From positions 186,001 to 250,000 of the forward strand of contig CAJNOP010000187.1 of NCBI GenBank assembly GCA_905250075.1: a stretch of 64,000 nt of DNA, given 5' to 3'. Shown one piece after another: positions 61,728-64,000 of this stretch. Both the position numbers and the translations under genes were made by a program. Within the stretch, counting starts at the first letter, position 1, and the number at the start of each line of letters is the position of its first letter. The stretch comes from Rotaria sp. Silwood1. Its lineage: Eukaryota > Rotifera > Eurotatoria > Philodinida > Philodinidae. Under the pieces are notes generated by a model. That model worked only from the letters and a program-made list of their open reading frames with translations, ran no database searches and was not told the origin of the DNA.

Positions 61728-63449
61728 ATACCATGGATATGGTTTATCATTTGTATGTCGTCGAACATGAATTTGTATATTTGTAACAATTTTTTCACAT
61801 AAACTACATTGGTATTTTTTTAAATTACCTAATTGTTTAGCCATGAAAATTTGTTTTTGACCTGTCTGATTAATAGCTGTTATAGTTAAACCTTCAGCTG
61901 TTGGTGTTGCTGATATAGATGATGATAAATTTTTATTAACGTTTGGTATAATTGTATTTGTATTTGGTCGATTTATACTTGAACTTGTATTTGAACTATC
62001 ATTACTTGCATCACCTATTGATAAATCATCTTCATCAATTGAAGGTGATGGAATCGTTGAAGAAAGTATATTATTTGTTGTCGTTACTTCTAATGTTGAT
62101 GGTTTTGTAGGACGTCCTCCAAGTGTCTTTTTTGAATCTTAATAAAATATGTAAATGAATATTTGTTGGGGGAAAAAAAAAATTAAAAATATAGGTTTCT
62201 TTTCCACAGCAAACATGCTGTGAGATAAAGGCATTATTCAGAACTCATGCACTCTTACCTCATCCTTTATATTTATAATAAATGAAAGAAACTGATTGAA
62301 AGATTAAAAAAAAAAAGAAATACAAATTTGTAAAATTTAAAAGCTTACTATGATTAGAATTATAATCATTGGTACCATTGGAAAGATTTAAACTAGTATT
62401 GCCAACATCGGTAAGTGTATCCGTTCCCTATGAATTAAAGAATTTGAAAAAAAAACAACAAAATTCTTTTATTTATTTTCTCATGTATTACGTACAGATA
62501 ATAAGGAAACAGCAATACGTTCAATATGATTGCCTTTCACCGAGTTGAATGGTCGACTGTTTGTAGAAGTTGAATTGGATATAGTTGTTAAAGAAAGTGG
62601 AGTAGATTTACCATTAATTGGTATATCAGTTAAAATCTTCGGTTTAAGAAGATTTATTGAATTGTATGATTCATTGGTTGATGATGTATCTAGATCATTG
62701 GTTAAACGTTTAAATTTTTTCTTTGGATTTAGTTTTTCAGTTTCAATTATTTGATATTGTTTTCGTCGAGGACTTGTTCGCTTAGTGGGTAATAATAATG
62801 AAGTTTTTGTTTCTTGTTTTTCATTATTATCATCATCACCATCATTATCATCATGATTGTTAGGATCTGGTGAAGGAATTTTAACAATTAATTGTACACC
62901 ACCAGTTTGTTTTTTTGTATTCATATGATTATTTATTGTTTGATCAATATGTTTTGGTGCACCTTTACGTTTTGATTGTCGTTTTGGTATAATAATTTTT
63001 TCTTCTTCGGATTGTTCTTTTATTTCGGATAATTTTTGTTGTTGATTTTCTTTAATTAATTTTTTTGAAGAATTTTGTATTTGTTTATCTAATTGATAAT
63101 GAACAATTTGGGATGTTTTACGAAATTTTAAACGAAGATTTTTTTGTGTTTGTTGAAATGTTCGAAATGCTGTATCAAGTTTATTAAGTGATGCAGCACA
63201 TGTACCACAAACAACATGAGAATAATGATCTATCGAATTATTTTCATTTATATTATTTTCATTTTCAGGTAAACGAATACATAAATAACGAACAATAAGA
63301 TCACGATAACGATAAGGACGTCGTTTATATATATTATATATACGATGATTATGTTGTGAACACCATAATTTATGATGCGAAGATGATGTATCTTTTAGAC
63401 GTGTATAACAAAGACGACATCGATCTTTTATACTCGTCCGAGTGGCCAT
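60245..63449 (-). CDS. C2H2 zinc-finger protein with N-terminal ZAD-like domain
   Basis: Five exons: 62496-63449, 62349-62427, 61732-62137, 61584-61647 and 60245-60829, in frame, 695 aa. The N terminus has paired cysteines CRLC (11, 14) and VCGTC (81, 84), followed by a helix (SLNKLDTAFRTFQQTQKNL). This is the layout of the ZAD zinc-finger-associated dimerisation domain. A long disordered basic and acidic linker contains KRKGAPK and GGRPTK (AT-hook-like). Four C2H2 fingers follow: QCSLCEKIVTN (short), CTYCEKRFTNSGDLQIHVRIH, CPLCLKSYRTIGNFNSHVKTH and CELCNQTFPIPKDWYSHLRSSH, with TGEKPY-like linkers (NDKPYP, GEKPYA). The tail has Asn, Ser and Asp/Glu runs. Probable nuclear DNA-binding regulator. 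Intron 4 is 754 bp and intron 3 carries a poly-T run at about 61691-61727. Confidence 0.85.
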
Positions 63450-64000
63450 TTCTAAAGACCAAAAAAAAAAAGTAGCTTATGGAATGTTTCCATTGTTAAA
63501 TATTTTCCTATTGCAATCATACATATATATATAAGTTGCAATAATTCAATTACCGTTATTAATAAAATAATCAATTCATAGACAATATGTACGAGAAAAA
63601 AAAATAAAAGAATGGGTTGATAAAAACGTTTTCTTTCTTGTAGCTTTCCTCAGGTAACTTCTTTCTTCTTCTCTTTCCGACTGACGACAAACTTCGATTG
63701 CACATTTACACACACACATATATATATATACAGACAGAAATAAGATATAGGCACAGAAAAAAAGCAAATGACGTACTGGTTTTTTTCTCTCGCTCTCTCT
63801 CTCTCTCTCTTTTTCTATCTTACTATCAGAGAAATCTTTTTTTCTTTTGCTCAGAATTTGTGCATTAACGATAGTGACAAGAACAGCGGTAGTCTTCTAT
63901 GCTTATTTGCTAGCGCGCATTCACACAATTCTTTCTAGTCCTTCAGGAAAAGTATATGATGAAAAAAATACGTATAGAGATAGCAAACAATAGAAGGTTT
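63450..64000. promoter_or_regulatory. Upstream region of the ZAD zinc-finger gene
   Basis: No gene. A (TA)n tract lies near 63718-63730 and a (CT)n tract at 63789-63811. These would be near the promoter, but no specific site is claimed. Confidence 0.4.

Overview
This window is nuclear DNA from a small-genome invertebrate animal, most likely a bdelloid rotifer. It is AT-rich, with compact genes whose introns are mostly 50-70 bp and follow GT-AG. It carries animal-specific genes (innexin, polycystin-2, SSBP/Ssdp, PXK, MEST-type hydrolase) next to genes typical of bdelloid accessory DNA (mono-ADP-ribosyltransferase, GH3 beta-glucosidase) and many short, old, non-autonomous DNA elements. The animal assignment follows from the genes. 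The rotifer assignment is inference. No rRNA, tRNA, CRISPR or bacterial-type operon was seen.

Layout. 1-2363 (+) is the 3' part of DDX42, an RNA helicase. It converges on a single-exon MEST-like alpha/beta hydrolase at 2466-3464 (-). 3.5-15.5 kb is accessory: a 702-bp terminal-inverted-repeat element carrying a zinc-finger transposase fragment (4353-5054), a decayed gene (5539-7190), a 798-bp element with 64-bp inverted repeats, a 6-bp target duplication and an internal palindrome array (9551-10348), an intact ADP-ribosyltransferase (10938-12011) and a decayed FAD amine/L-amino-acid oxidase (12765-14533). A five-exon GH3 beta-glucosidase follows (15537-18433, -). 18.4-23.8 kb is a gene desert with several foldback elements. 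Then come a PI-PLC X-domain protein (23805-25036, -) and a 13-exon PXK pseudokinase (25802-31026, -).

Two small plus-strand genes follow: an unknown acidic protein, and a tail-anchored protein whose C-terminal half looks like an R-SNARE. A 14-exon SSBP gene lies at 33813-36128 (-). After a second desert with large palindromes come two tandem polycystin-2 genes on the minus strand: an incomplete divergent copy (40710-46864) and a complete 16-exon copy (48918-54342). An innexin (57134-58618, +) is divergent from the complete copy. A zinc-finger gene with an N-terminal ZAD-like domain (60245-63449, -) closes the window.

The genes do not form a single pathway. Coding models were built by hand from splice sites, reading-frame continuity and remembered family architecture. 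Each complete model closes in frame across all exons. The most unusual content is in the elements: near-perfect inverted-repeat elements with visible target duplications, a family of long foldbacks in deserts and long introns, one element family in the same intron of both polycystin genes, and a 20-nt exon needed to keep the divergent polycystin copy in frame.
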